Of a DNA stretch of 64,000 nucleotides, positions 47,087 to 56,880 are shown piece by piece (the stretch's first letter is position 1; each line of letters begins with the position of its first letter). Made by a program: the position numbers and the translations under genes. The DNA comes from Blastopirellula marina DSM 3645. GTDB taxonomy: Bacteria; Planctomycetota; Planctomycetia; Pirellulales; Pirellulaceae. Below the pieces are notes generated by a model. The model did not search any database, was not told where the DNA came from, and was given only the letters and a program-made list of their open reading frames with translations. The stretch lies in assembly GCF_000153105.1 (NCBI RefSeq), contig NZ_CH672376.1, forward strand, positions 392,711 to 456,710. Reading direction: 5' to 3'.

Positions 47087-48112
47087 ATGAAGAGGTCGGA
47101 AACTCATGGATTTACGCTCGTTGAATTGCTGGTGGTGATCGCCATTATCGGGGTTTTGATCGCCTTGTTGTTGCCTGCGGTGCAGCAGGCCCGAGAAGCG
47201 GCGCGGCGGATGTCTTGCTCCAATAACATGAAGCAGCTCACTTTGGCTTCCCATAATTACCACGATACCTTTCTCCGTTTTCCGATGACTCGAGAAAACT
47301 CGGGCGGCTGGTCAATCCAGGCTCGACTCTTGCCGTTTATCGAACAGATCGCATTACAGAATGCGATCGAGTTTCACGTCCCCTACGGCGAGTACATCAT
47401 GGGCACCCATGATTCGATCCGATTTGGCTCGGATAGCCGCATTTTGCCGGCGCTGCGAGTCGACGCGCTCCTTTGTCCATCGGAAATCAAAGATCAGACT
47501 CGCTCGGATGGGAGCGGAAATCCCGAGCATTACCCGCTGAACTATGTCGTCAATCAGGGGCGCTGGGTGGTTTGGGATGGCGCCAACGGCGGCGAGGGAG
47601 GATTTACGGCTGAAAAATGCACAAATATGGCGGCCATTATCGACGGAACCAGCAACACGCTGGCCTTTAGCGAGGCCCGCGCATTTACGCTTTATGATCG
47701 CGATACCTCCACCTATAGCGACAAATCACTGCAGTCTAGCGCGACGGTGCAATCGTACATGGAGGGACTTGTGGGAAGCATTAGTCGTGATTCTGGGCAT
47801 ACGGAATGGGTCGACGGTCATGTCCATCACAGCGGATTCACCACGTTCTTCCCCCCCAATACCTTGTTCAAAGATGCCAATGGGAGAGGTCTGGCCATCG
47901 ATTTTACGAATAATCGAGAGAAGTACGTCACTTCTGCCTCCGATGCTCCGACCGTTGCGGCAGTCACGGCACGCAGCTTCCACCCCGGCATCGTCAATGT
48001 TTCTTTCATGGATGGCTCGGTCTCGCGCGTTTCCGAAACGGTGGACCTGAATGCCTGGCGCGCTATCTCAACCCGAGCGGGAAACGAAGTGATCGACCGC
48101 AGCAGCTTGTAG
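47087..48112 (+). CDS. DUF1559 pseudopilin-like protein 4 (solo)
   Basis: A 341-aa paralogue with the shortest basic leader MKRSETHG before [16 protein letters not shown], and the C-terminal [14 protein letters not shown] giving an intact H-X9-DG. Unlike the other four, no small lipoprotein gene follows; the next gene is folC, past a terminator. The central region is the most diverged of the set. Role unknown. Confidence 0.92.
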   Translation: MKRSETHGFTLVELLVVIAIIGVLIALLLPAVQQAREAARRMSCSNNMKQLTLASHNYHDTFLRFPMTRENSGGWSIQARLLPFIEQIALQNAIEFHVPYGEYIMGTHDSIRFGSDSRILPALRVDALLCPSEIKDQTRSDGSGNPEHYPLNYVVNQGRWVVWDGANGGEGGFTAEKCTNMAAIIDGTSNTLAFSEARAFTLYDRDTSTYSDKSLQSSATVQSYMEGLVGSISRDSGHTEWVDGHVHHSGFTTFFPPNTLFKDANGRGLAIDFTNNREKYVTSASDAPTVAAVTARSFHPGIVNVSFMDGSVSRVSETVDLNAWRAISTRAGNEVIDRSSL

Positions 48113-48354
48113 GGAATGCAACGATTACAAAGCTTGCCGCTACAGATCTGCAACTATTACAATCGATCCAGCGACAAAAGCGGACGAAATATCGCATTAA
48201 CCTATTGTCCTGTAATGAGATACAGCGATTTTTGTGATTATTAAGACGGTTTTGGCACGGGTTGTGCTTTAACAACCTCTCAGAATCCAAGACGTGAACT
48301 CTTCCCGAAGTAGCGTCTCTCCGCACTCTCCGACAGAACTCCGCTGAGATCCTC

Positions 48355-48392
48355 GCCGGTTTAGGCCTCCCGCAGCCAAGCCGGCTTTTTTT
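48355..48392 (+). terminator. Intrinsic terminator after pseudopilin 4
   Basis: Stem GCCGGTTT/AAGCCGGC (one G-T pair) followed by seven Ts. It lies about 240 bases after the pseudopilin stop and just before folC, ending the pseudopilin transcript. The 48113-48354 stretch holds no gene. Confidence 0.8.
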
Positions 48393-48462
48393 ATTTCTTG
48401 GCCCCCGCTTCCGTGGTCTTCTCCCAACGACATCTGCTGGTCAGGGTAGTAAACTCAAGCAA

Positions 48463-49875
48463 ATGGACGGAAAACCTGAAGCATCGCCCCCGAGCGTCGA
48501 ACTGGCGACTCCTGAGATTCGCTCGTACGACGAGGCGATCGATTTTCTACTAGGTCGGATCAATTACGAGCGAGCGGCGGTTATCCCGTATCGTTCCCCC
48601 CAGTTTCATCTGGCGCGAATGCGTCGGTTGGACCAACTGCTGGGAAATCTGGTCGACCAACTGAAGATCGTCCATATTGCCGGAACCAAAGGTAAGGGCT
48701 CAACCGCGACCACGCTCAGCGCCATTCTCGAAGCGGACGGGTATCAGGTCGGGCTGTTCAGTTCTCCTCATCTCGAGCGACTAGAAGAGCGGTTCGCGAT
48801 CAATCGAATCGCTTGTTCGGCCGACGAAGTGACGCAGCTGATTCACGATATCGCGCCGGTCGTGTTGCAGATTGACGCCGAACGAGACGGGGATGGTCCG
48901 ACCTATTTCGAGATCACCACCGCGATGGCGCTGATGCACTTCGTCCGCAAAGGGGTCGACGCGGCCATCCTGGAAGTCGGACTCGGCGGGCGACTTGATT
49001 CGACCAACATTTGCCGTCCGCTGGTCTCTGTCATCACCACCATCAGTCGCGATCACATGGCGCTGTTAGGTGACACGCTGGCCGAGATCGCCGCCGAGAA
49101 GGCCGGCGTCATCAAGACCGAAACGCCGATTATCTCCGGCGTCGACCAACCAGATCCGACCGCCGTGATCGAGCAGATCGCCGCCCAACACGCGGCCCAA
49201 CTGATTGAAGTCGGACGCGACTTCGTCGTCCAGTCGCATGGCGAGCGGACGTTTGATCTGACTTGGCGACAGGGAGAGAAAAGCGAAACGCTGACCGGAC
49301 TCATGTGCCGCATGGCGGGCAAGCATCAGATGCGCAACGCGGCGCTGGCGGTGATGGTCGCCAAATCGCTGCAGTCGTACGGCTTTACCGTCAGCGAAGC
49401 GGCGATTCGTCGCGGCGTCTCGGACGCTGAATTGCCGGGCCGAATTGAACGTTTGGCCGACTCGCCGGTCATCTATGTCGACGCGGCCCACAACGACGCT
49501 TCGATCACCGCACTGCTGGATGTGCTGAACGAACTGCCGGTGAACCGCCGGCGACTCGTGCTGGCTCTCTCCAGCGACAAAGAGCATCGCGAGATTCTGA
49601 AGTTGCTGCTCCCGCATTTTGATGAGATCTGGTTTACCCGCTATGCGACCAATCCCCGCGCGGTCGAGCCGGCGGAACTCGAAGCGTTGGCGGTCAAACT
49701 GCCCACCGGTCGCCGCACGGTGATCCGCCACATTGTCGAGGATCCGCAGCAAGCGTTCGCCGCCGCAATCGCCGCATCGGACGAAAACGATTTGCTGTGC
49801 GTGGCCGGGTCGTTCTTTATTGCGGGCGAGTTTCGGCGGTTCTTTCGCGAGCTTTCGCCTCCAGCCGCGTCCTAA
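48463..49875 (+). CDS. folC: Folylpolyglutamate/dihydrofolate synthase
   Basis: A 470-aa ATP-dependent ligase of folate metabolism that joins glutamate to dihydropteroate/tetrahydrofolate. Mur-ligase fold motifs: P-loop HIAGTKGKGSTATTLSAIL near residue 70-88, LFSSPHLERLEERF, ILEVGLGGRLDSTN, and VDAAHNDAS in the C-terminal domain. About 35 extra residues precede the usual start. It is a single gene after a terminator. Confidence 0.94.
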   Translation: MDGKPEASPPSVELATPEIRSYDEAIDFLLGRINYERAAVIPYRSPQFHLARMRRLDQLLGNLVDQLKIVHIAGTKGKGSTATTLSAILEADGYQVGLFSSPHLERLEERFAINRIACSADEVTQLIHDIAPVVLQIDAERDGDGPTYFEITTAMALMHFVRKGVDAAILEVGLGGRLDSTNICRPLVSVITTISRDHMALLGDTLAEIAAEKAGVIKTETPIISGVDQPDPTAVIEQIAAQHAAQLIEVGRDFVVQSHGERTFDLTWRQGEKSETLTGLMCRMAGKHQMRNAALAVMVAKSLQSYGFTVSEAAIRRGVSDAELPGRIERLADSPVIYVDAAHNDASITALLDVLNELPVNRRRLVLALSSDKEHREILKLLLPHFDEIWFTRYATNPRAVEPAELEALAVKLPTGRRTVIRHIVEDPQQAFAAAIAASDENDLLCVAGSFFIAGEFRRFFRELSPPAAS

Positions 49876-49921
49876 AGTACGCGTCGCGATCCAATCGGCG
49901 GGGCGCTGTAGTCTATATCTC

Positions 49922-49943
49922 CCCTCGAAGATAAGAGGGTTTT
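49922..49943 (+). terminator. Possible terminator after folC
   Basis: A short stem CCCTC/GAGGG with an 8-base loop, followed by TTTTGCCTTTT, 46 bases after the folC stop. The stem is weak. Confidence 0.45.
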
Positions 49944-50137
49944 GCCTTTTGGGCCCGCATTTCTTTTCGTTTCAAGCGGCGGGAATAAAAAAAGGACGAA
50001 AAAGGGCGATTCTCGTTTTTTTCGCGTTATGTCTGGGCGATTGCGTCAATTGCTTGATGTCGGCGCCGCTAGGGACAAGAACGGGTTGGTAGGACTGGTT
50101 TCGTTTCCGCAATCGCCGTCGATTTTTCGAGCACCCT

Positions 50138-50722
50138 ATGAATCGCAAGACGGATGACATGGCCGCAGAGGTGAGAGTGACGAATGGGACCCCTGGCCGA
50201 CGCGACTCATTCGTCGAGAGGGACGAATGGTTTCGCAAGGAATTGGATTCGATCCAGCGAGTTTTGTTTAGCTTCGTCGCCTCCTTGGTAAGAGATTCGC
50301 ACTTGGTGCGTGATGTCGTTCAAGAGACCAGCTTGGTGATTTGGAAGAAGCGGGACGAATTTACGCCGGGGACCAACTTTCGATCGTGGGCTTTGCGCAT
50401 CGCCTACTATCAGTCGTTGGCCGCGCTCAAAGCGTCGGACCGCAGTCGGCTCGTTTTTCGTCAGGACTTGGTCGATCAGCTATCAGAACAGGCCGGAACC
50501 TCCGAAGCGATTTTGACGGATGACATGTCGAACCGTCTCCGATCCTGTTTGCATCGACTTACGGCGCGGCAACGAGAGGTCATCGAGCTTCGTTATCATC
50601 AAGCGCGCTCGATCGAATTTATCGCGGAGAATTCAGATCGATCGCGGACTGCCGTCGGAATGCTATTAAGTCGCGCGCGAGCCGCTTTGTTGCAGTGCAT
50701 GAAGTCGGGAGTGAAACAATGA
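50138..50722 (+). CDS. ECF-type sigma factor
   Basis: A 194-aa sigma factor of the planctomycete ECF type. Region 2 spans about 40-105 (VRDVVQETSLVIWKKRDEF, FRSWALRIAYYQSLAALK) and region 4 about 135-185 (LTARQREVIELRYHQARSIE, then the helix-turn-helix AVGMLLSRARAALL). Its stop overlaps the next gene's start by four bases (ATGA), linking it to the FecR-like membrane regulator. It probably directs expression of the downstream pseudopilin locus. Confidence 0.93.
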   Translation: MNRKTDDMAAEVRVTNGTPGRRDSFVERDEWFRKELDSIQRVLFSFVASLVRDSHLVRDVVQETSLVIWKKRDEFTPGTNFRSWALRIAYYQSLAALKASDRSRLVFRQDLVDQLSEQAGTSEAILTDDMSNRLRSCLHRLTARQREVIELRYHQARSIEFIAENSDRSRTAVGMLLSRARAALLQCMKSGVKQ

Positions 50723-52131
50723 TTCGTGTTCGAAACGCTCATTACGGCTCGTGGGAAGACGACTTCTCCGATCGCGAATTCGAGCGATTGGTCGGCAAGC
50801 TGCTGGAAGGGGAGATCTCGGATCAAGAATTCGAGCGATTCCAATCGCAACTTGGCGAGAGCGAAACGTTGCGCAACACCTACATGCAGTTGGCCGAACT
50901 GCACGTTTCGCTGTCTGATGCGTTGGCCGAAGTTGGGCAACCTGTCGAACGCAGCGCCGCAGCAGACCGCAGCCTATCGCGGCGGCGCAAGCCGGTCGCC
51001 CTGTTGGCCGTGTGCTGTGCGATCTGCGCCATCGCCGCTTGCTGGCTCCTCTTTCCCACAGCGAAGTCGACGCCGATCGCTTGGACCGGCTACCAAACGT
51101 CCACGGACCGCGAACTACGGTCAGGCGAGCGAATTGTCGCGACCGAAAATGAGAGCTCGGTCGTCTTTCGCAACGGCGTCCGGGTTTCCTTGGCGAAAGG
51201 GGCGGATTTGGAACTGCTAACTCCCAAATTGGTTCGACTGCACGCAGGCCAGGTCTATGTCGACGTCGGGGAGCTAGGCAAAGGCTTTACCGTTTTGACC
51301 GAAGCGGTCGACGTTATCGATCTGGGGACGGTATTCGGCGTTAGCGCGAACGCTCTCGGCGAGACCGACGTCTTGGTGTTTGACGGAGTCGTCGATATTG
51401 CGAGCCACCAACTGCCGAAGTCAGCACGCGAAGTGCTTGTCTCGGGACAAGCGCAACGATACCGCAAGTCAGGCGGAGATGAGCGAATCTCAACCGTCTG
51501 GAGCTCGGCGTCACCGACAGATTGGTCGACCGTCTCGCGAAACGATAACTCACTAATCGCATCTGTCGCGGACAACGTATCCAGCGATTCGGACGCCAAG
51601 TTTTACGTTGTCGTTCCCGGCGGATTTGGGGAGGAGGCGAAAGTCTACTCGGATCGAAATCATGAATGGAACGGATTGGGCGAATCAGGAATTCCCCCAG
51701 AGTTGATTGGGGCCGACTACATTCGCACCTTTAACGACGATAAAAATCGGAAAGACATCCAGATCACTTTGACGTTGTCGCGACCGGCCGATGTCTATGT
51801 CTTGGTGGATCAGAGATACCTAATTCCTGACTGGCTCTCGGCCGATTTTGTCGACACCGGCTGGAAGCTTGGAATTGATATCGGCGATGCGCATCGCCGC
51901 GGCGAGAAACATGCGCCCGCTTTGGATCATGTCGGCAAGCGTTGGCTCGGAACCGGCGCCGGAAACTCCGTCGATGTGCCGGTGAATATCTGGAAACGGA
52001 AGGAGATCGCTGGTCCGATCGTCCAGTTGGGGGCCAACGGAGAAAAATCAGACCAATTTGACCGGGCTACCGAAATGGCCGGTTCGATGTATGGGATCGT
52101 CGTCGTCCCCAAGATGCAGCTTGACGATTGA
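50719..52131 (+). CDS. FecR-like membrane regulator
   Basis: A 470-aa single-pass protein. The cytoplasmic N-terminus (1-90; FERLVGKLLEGEISDQEFER) resembles anti-sigma domains, a helix spans 92-113, and the periplasmic FecR domain is about 150-260 (VVFRNGVRVSLAKGADLELL, GTVFGVSA). A unique C-terminal domain of about 190 residues follows and may sense a ligand. The ATG at 50719 overlaps the sigma stop; an in-frame GTG-type start at 50695 is less likely. It should hold the ECF factor inactive until signalled. Confidence 0.9.
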   Translation: MIRVRNAHYGSWEDDFSDREFERLVGKLLEGEISDQEFERFQSQLGESETLRNTYMQLAELHVSLSDALAEVGQPVERSAAADRSLSRRRKPVALLAVCCAICAIAACWLLFPTAKSTPIAWTGYQTSTDRELRSGERIVATENESSVVFRNGVRVSLAKGADLELLTPKLVRLHAGQVYVDVGELGKGFTVLTEAVDVIDLGTVFGVSANALGETDVLVFDGVVDIASHQLPKSAREVLVSGQAQRYRKSGGDERISTVWSSASPTDWSTVSRNDNSLIASVADNVSSDSDAKFYVVVPGGFGEEAKVYSDRNHEWNGLGESGIPPELIGADYIRTFNDDKNRKDIQITLTLSRPADVYVLVDQRYLIPDWLSADFVDTGWKLGIDIGDAHRRGEKHAPALDHVGKRWLGTGAGNSVDVPVNIWKRKEIAGPIVQLGANGEKSDQFDRATEMAGSMYGIVVVPKMQLDD

Positions 52132-52184
52132 AATCAATTCATCTTTCTCTTCATTCTAATGTGCTTATCGAAGGAGCTTGCCAT

Positions 52185-53156
52185 ATGACTAACGCCAGCG
52201 GCCCCAACCGAAGAGCGTTCACGCTTGTCGAACTATTGGTGGTTATCGCGATCATCGGCGTACTGATCGCATTGCTGCTGCCGGCGGTGCAACAAGCGCG
52301 CGAAGCGGCGCGACGGATGAGTTGCTCGAACAATCTGAAGCAGATCGGCCTAGCGATACACAACTATCATGATGTTCATCGAGCGCTGCCGCCTGGGCAT
52401 GTCGTGCAAGAAAACGATCCCGATTGGGGCGGAGCGACATCCGACTCGAACGTCGAATGTTGGGGCTGGGGCGCTTTTTTGCTGCCGTTCATCGAACAAT
52501 CGGCGCTCTATGACCAATCCGGTATTGGTCAGGGACAGTTGTTAGAGGACGTGATCAGCCCGGTCGCGATGACTCCGCTCGACGCTTACCGCTGTCCTTC
52601 TGACACGGGGCCGACCATCGGCGACGGACGGAAGTATTCGGAGTGGGCCCTGTCGAACTACAAAGCGAGCTACGGACATTGCGCTGGAGCATTGTCGATC
52701 TCCGCCGCGAATCCAGATAAGCAAACCGGCGTCTTTCAGCCCTTGGGAGGACCGGCGAGCGGTTCGGTCGGCTCTATTCGAATGCGCGACGTCACCGACG
52801 GCACGTCCAACACCATTGCAGTCGGGGAAGCGGCCTGGAAACGGGGAGACCTGTTCTACGAGGCGGGCGCCTGGGCCGGCGCGACCAAAGGCAAAGGGGG
52901 CAACGCCGCCGAAGATCTCTATTCAGGCGGCCGAGCGTCGATCAATCACGCGAATCCCGTCTCCAATGAGCTCTGCGAGAGCTATAGCAGTTTGCATCCC
53001 GGAGGCGCCCAATTTGTCTTCATGGATGGCTCGGTTCGGCTCATCGCCGAAACGATTGATTTCGTCACCAACGGCTCCAGCAATACAAGTGGAGTCGATA
53101 GCGCTTACGAACGCTTGTTAGCTCGCAATGACGGGCAGGTTCTTGGTGATTTTTAG
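52185..53156 (+). CDS. DUF1559 pseudopilin-like protein 5 (Ala at cleavage site)
   Basis: A 323-aa member in the ECF/FecR locus. AAGGAG at 52171-52176 fixes the ATG at 52185. The leader is MTNASGPNRRA before [16 protein letters not shown], so the residue before the cut is Ala rather than the Gly of the other four copies. The C-terminal HPGGAQFVFMDGSVRLI keeps the H-X9-DG motif. It lies 53 bases after the FecR gene, so it is probably in the same transcript, and a lipoprotein gene follows. Confidence 0.93.
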   Translation: MTNASGPNRRAFTLVELLVVIAIIGVLIALLLPAVQQAREAARRMSCSNNLKQIGLAIHNYHDVHRALPPGHVVQENDPDWGGATSDSNVECWGWGAFLLPFIEQSALYDQSGIGQGQLLEDVISPVAMTPLDAYRCPSDTGPTIGDGRKYSEWALSNYKASYGHCAGALSISAANPDKQTGVFQPLGGPASGSVGSIRMRDVTDGTSNTIAVGEAAWKRGDLFYEAGAWAGATKGKGGNAAEDLYSGGRASINHANPVSNELCESYSSLHPGGAQFVFMDGSVRLIAETIDFVTNGSSNTSGVDSAYERLLARNDGQVLGDF

Positions 53157-53354
53157 GCAGTAAAGTGTGAGCCGCTTGGTTTCGTATGCTCGCTCTGGGT
53201 GACCGCCCTCTAGTCGCGACCAACGCAGGCTCGTTTTTCACCAACTTGCATAAAGCTCCTGCGGGCCGAAAGAGTCTTGCCTGTGAAGGTTGTCCACAGA
53301 TGCGAAATGCGGTTCAACTTCTCTTTATTCCCCATTTAGACGATACGGTGCTTC

Positions 53355-53777
53355 ATGACGCAGGACTTCAATTCACGGTTCTTCCCACCGCCTTGGATGC
53401 TGATTGCAGCCTTTCTGTCGCCATGCCTAATCGGTTGCCAGCAACAGCAGGGACCCGATCTGGCGACGGTCACGGGGGCGGTCATGCTGGACGGCGAGCC
53501 GCTCGATGGCGCTACCGTGCAGTTTCAACCAAAGACCGGCCGGCCATCGTATGGCTCGACCGATCAGGCCGGTAAGTACTCGATGAAGTATACCTTGGAG
53601 CGAAGCGGAGTTTCGTTAGGCGAGACCGTTGTCACGATCCGTACGCGTATTGAAGACGAACATGGCAAGGTCATGCGAAAAGAAATGCTGCCGAAAAAAT
53701 ATCACGATCAAACCGTCTTAACTGCCGTTGTCGAAGACAAAGCGAACGTGATCGACTTCGATCTTCAATCAAAATAA
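53355..53777 (+). CDS. Transthyretin-like lipoprotein, partner of pseudopilin 5
   Basis: A 140-aa predicted lipoprotein. The hydrophobic segment ends in CLIGC, giving lipidation at Cys28, followed by a Gln run. The beta-sandwich phrase VTGAVMLDGEPLDGATVQF and later GETVVTIRTRIED match the other pseudopilin-linked lipoproteins. The 198-base gap before it holds no gene I can support. It is followed by the FAD oxidoreductase. Confidence 0.87.
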   Translation: MTQDFNSRFFPPPWMLIAAFLSPCLIGCQQQQGPDLATVTGAVMLDGEPLDGATVQFQPKTGRPSYGSTDQAGKYSMKYTLERSGVSLGETVVTIRTRIEDEHGKVMRKEMLPKKYHDQTVLTAVVEDKANVIDFDLQSK

Positions 53778-53853
53778 CGCAACGCGCAGACCAATGGCGA
53801 TCATTCGCTTCTGCAACGCCAGGCCTTGCTTTACTCGTATCAGAAAGTCACCG

Positions 53854-55356
53854 ATGAATCCAAACAAGTCTCAGATCAACCCAGGTCGACGCGCCTTCTT
53901 TCAAGCATCGGCCGTCGGCGCGATAGTCGGAGCGCAAACGTTGCTGCTCGGCGAAGCGCTGGGCGCCGAAAGTTCGGCCGCGCTGGACGGTGTTCTGAAA
54001 AAGCCGGACTTGCTGCATGGAGAAGTATTGCGCACGCAGGGCGAACTGATCGAAAGTCGGGCCGCCGTGGTCGAACGCGAGCGCGCCATACCCATCGCCG
54101 GTCATAGCGACGTGTTGGTTTGCGGCGGCGGACCCGCCGGCATTGGCGCAGCGCTGGCCGCAGCGCGGGCCGGAGCCAGCGTGCAATTGATTGAAGTCGC
54201 CGGCTGCTTGGGAGGCGTCTGGACCGCAGGCTTGTTGACCAAGATCATCGGCGGCGGGGACAAGACCGGCGTCATGCAAGAAGTGTTGACCGCGATGCAG
54301 CTGCGCGGCGGCGATGTCGCCAAATCGACGAGCGGCGCCGTCTATGATCCCGAACTTATGAAGCTGGTGTTAGAAGAAATGTGCGTCCAAGCCGGCGTTC
54401 GCATTCAGCTGCACACGCGCTTGGTCGGGACGGTCACCGACGAGCAGAAGCGAATCGTCGCGATTATTACCGAGTCAAAGTCGGGCCGCCAAGCGTGGGT
54501 CGCGAAGCGTTACGTCGACTGCAGCGGCGACGGCGATCTCGCGGCGCAAGTCGGTTGTCAGTTTGACGTCGGATACGACCGCAATTGCGAATGTCAGCCG
54601 ATGTCGATGATGGCCCTGCTGACAGGCTTGAATACGGCGGAAGTGTCTGAGTTTATTCGCGAGAACGGCGCCGAAGCGAAATCGCGATTCTACAAGTTTA
54701 TGAAAGAGGCCGGCATCGATCCCTCGTATCGCGCGCCGACCTTGCGTCACCTGCATAGCGGAATCTATTCGCTGATGACCAATCACGAATATGGCGTGTC
54801 GGCGTTCGACGCCGGCGCCATCACGGAGGCGACGATCCGATCCAGAGCGGAAGTGCATGCGATCGTGCAAGGATTGCGGAAATTGGGGAGCCCCTGGCAA
54901 GATCTCGCCGTCGTCGCGACGGCCGAGCAGATCGGAGTGCGCGAGGGGAGACGGATTCGGGGGCGCTACTACATCACGGCGGACGACTTGATCTCGGGAA
55001 TGCGGCATAAGGAAGCGGTTTGCAGCACCCGGTTTGGGTTCGACGTTCACAACGTCTTTCCGGACGGATCCAATCCGCCAGACGTGAAGCGATATCAAGC
55101 GGCCGGCGTCAAAAAGTACGACATCCCGTTGCCGGCCTTAGTCGCCGCCGATGTCGATGGGCTGATGATGGCCGGACGCTGCATCAGCGGCGACTTTCTC
55201 GCTCATTCCAGCTATCGCGTCACCGGCAACGCGGTGCCGATGGGAGAAGCGGCCGGTTTGACCTCGGCCGTCTCGATCCAAAAAGGGGTGATGCCGCACG
55301 AGTTGGCCTGGAATGAAGTTCAAAAGTTCGCCCAGACTAAGACCGTGGCCTCGTAA
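53854..55356 (+). CDS. Tat-exported FAD-dependent oxidoreductase
   Basis: A 500-aa exported flavoprotein. A twin-arginine-type signal (NPGRRAFFQASAVGAIVG) is followed, after about 75 residues, by the FAD Rossmann fold VLVCGGGPAGIGAALAAARA and CLGGVWTAGLLT, as in the FAD_oxidored (PF12831) family common in planctomycetes. The C-terminal FAD-contacting MMAGRCISGDFLAHSSYRVT is intact. An upstream open frame to 53794 is ignored because the Tat signal starts at 53854. As the last same-strand gene of the ECF/FecR locus it may modify an envelope substrate; the substrate is unknown. Confidence 0.9.
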   Translation: MNPNKSQINPGRRAFFQASAVGAIVGAQTLLLGEALGAESSAALDGVLKKPDLLHGEVLRTQGELIESRAAVVERERAIPIAGHSDVLVCGGGPAGIGAALAAARAGASVQLIEVAGCLGGVWTAGLLTKIIGGGDKTGVMQEVLTAMQLRGGDVAKSTSGAVYDPELMKLVLEEMCVQAGVRIQLHTRLVGTVTDEQKRIVAIITESKSGRQAWVAKRYVDCSGDGDLAAQVGCQFDVGYDRNCECQPMSMMALLTGLNTAEVSEFIRENGAEAKSRFYKFMKEAGIDPSYRAPTLRHLHSGIYSLMTNHEYGVSAFDAGAITEATIRSRAEVHAIVQGLRKLGSPWQDLAVVATAEQIGVREGRRIRGRYYITADDLISGMRHKEAVCSTRFGFDVHNVFPDGSNPPDVKRYQAAGVKKYDIPLPALVAADVDGLMMAGRCISGDFLAHSSYRVTGNAVPMGEAAGLTSAVSIQKGVMPHELAWNEVQKFAQTKTVAS

Positions 55357-55378
55357 CGGTCGCTTGATTTGTGAACGG

Positions 55379-55414
55379 CCTTCATTCGGCAGAAAACTGG
55401 TTGTCGAGTGAAGG
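55379..55414. terminator. Hairpin between convergent genes
   Basis: A 10-bp stem, CCTTCATTCG/CGAGTGAAGG with one G-T pair, between the FAD oxidoreductase stop and the stop of the convergent gene at 55437. Suits a two-way transcript end. Confidence 0.5.
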
Positions 55415-55436
55415 TCGAAGCATCGGCGGCAGCGCG

Positions 55437-56660
55437 TTAGGCGCTGATCCGCTGGTCATGTCCCAGCTTCTCCAACTGCTCGTCGCTGGGGAACTCGGTC
55501 ACGCGGAACCGCGGCGGGTAGGTCCCTAGATCTTCCAGCAAATCGCCGACGATCGACTCCATCTTGTCCCACGAAGCCGAGGCGACCGTTCCTAGGCGTC
55601 CGGGGTCGCCGAACAGCACATAGTCGGTCTTGGGCAACAGCGACGCGACATCACGCGTCCAGACGCTGTAAGTGAGGATCTCGTTCGACTCGTTCCGCTT
55701 AATCGCGGTGTAGGTCGCGACGAAGAGGTCGATTCCTTCTTCCTCGAAGACTCCTTCCAGCATCGCTTTCTGCTCTTCATACTCGCCGAGCAGGGATTGC
55801 ACCTCGAATTCGCGAAAGCGGGGATAGAGCGGATGCGCACGATTAGGGAGCCAGGTTTCCCACTCGCCGTCGAACAACCGAACCGGAATCGCGCTGATCG
55901 GGCGCGGGTCGGCGCTCGATTGCTCGATCAGATCGAGCATCATCGCCAGCCCCTCGTTGTCGTCGCTGCCGACGACAATCAGCGAATCGCGATTGGGTGC
56001 GACCGCGACCGGATCTCCTTCCAGCTTGAATTCCAAAATATGGTCGATCAGCAGCATCCGAGCGGCGTCATAACTATCGCCGCTCGCCAATGCGTACAGC
56101 TTTTCGCCGACCACGCCGACCACAAACTCCGAGTCTTCCAAGTTCTGTTTGGCGATCTCCATCAATTCATAGAGCGAGACCCCCCACGTATCGAGCAGCT
56201 CTTGATCAATCGCGCGGATCGATTCTGGCAGATCAAAGACCGGCGCTGCTAGCAGATGTCGGCCGATATCGACGTAGGGAAGTTCCAGCGGAGGGCCGCC
56301 GCGAAAGTACTGCTCGAGCCGGAGCATCTCGAAATAGGCGCGGCTCCGGACGACCGGGCGAACGTCATGCCGCGCGTCTTCAAAATCTTCGGGGACTTCT
56401 TTGCGATACGAGAGGAGCGCCCGGGTCGCTTGCGAGAGGAACTCGTCCCGATCGGCTTTGGCGATGCTGCAGTATTCGGCGTACAGATTGTTCAGGTTGG
56501 CGACGCCGGCCTCGTCGCCATCCTCATAAAAGCGAAGCTGGAACTCTTCTTTATGGAAGAGGATTTCTTTGGTTTCGCCCGCCAGACGAATCCGATCGAT
56601 CAGCAATTGGGCGAAACGTTCCTGCTTGGAGGGACCAAACAAAAAGTCAAACATACCCAT
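55437..56660 (-). CDS. Hypothetical protein, DUF1444-like
   Basis: A 407-aa cytoplasmic protein, acidic, with no signal peptide. An AGGAG site precedes the ATG. The C-terminal two thirds loosely resemble DUF1444 (YtpQ) proteins: VRSRAYFEMLR in the middle, VGVVGEKLYALASGDSYDAA, then a mixed alpha/beta region. Assignment is weak. It stands alone, convergent with the FAD oxidoreductase. Confidence 0.75.
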   Translation of the reverse strand: MGMFDFLFGPSKQERFAQLLIDRIRLAGETKEILFHKEEFQLRFYEDGDEAGVANLNNLYAEYCSIAKADRDEFLSQATRALLSYRKEVPEDFEDARHDVRPVVRSRAYFEMLRLEQYFRGGPPLELPYVDIGRHLLAAPVFDLPESIRAIDQELLDTWGVSLYELMEIAKQNLEDSEFVVGVVGEKLYALASGDSYDAARMLLIDHILEFKLEGDPVAVAPNRDSLIVVGSDDNEGLAMMLDLIEQSSADPRPISAIPVRLFDGEWETWLPNRAHPLYPRFREFEVQSLLGEYEEQKAMLEGVFEEEGIDLFVATYTAIKRNESNEILTYSVWTRDVASLLPKTDYVLFGDPGRLGTVASASWDKMESIVGDLLEDLGTYPPRFRVTEFPSDEQLEKLGHDQRISA

Positions 56661-56880
56661 GCCGAAAGCTCCTGCGCCAAGGTCAAGCCGCGCTCCTGCG
56701 CTTGCCTGTTCATCCCGATGTCATCGTAGTTTGGGCTTTGGCGCGGCCGTTTGCAAGAAACCTGGCTGCTACGTCACAGGGAAGACCGCGTGGGACGCCG
56801 CGAACTTTTTCCGCAGCGTCCTCGGTTGGAGGCTCGCTGAACGCCGCTAGAAGGTCAATAAGCGGCGTACGTCTATTTGG

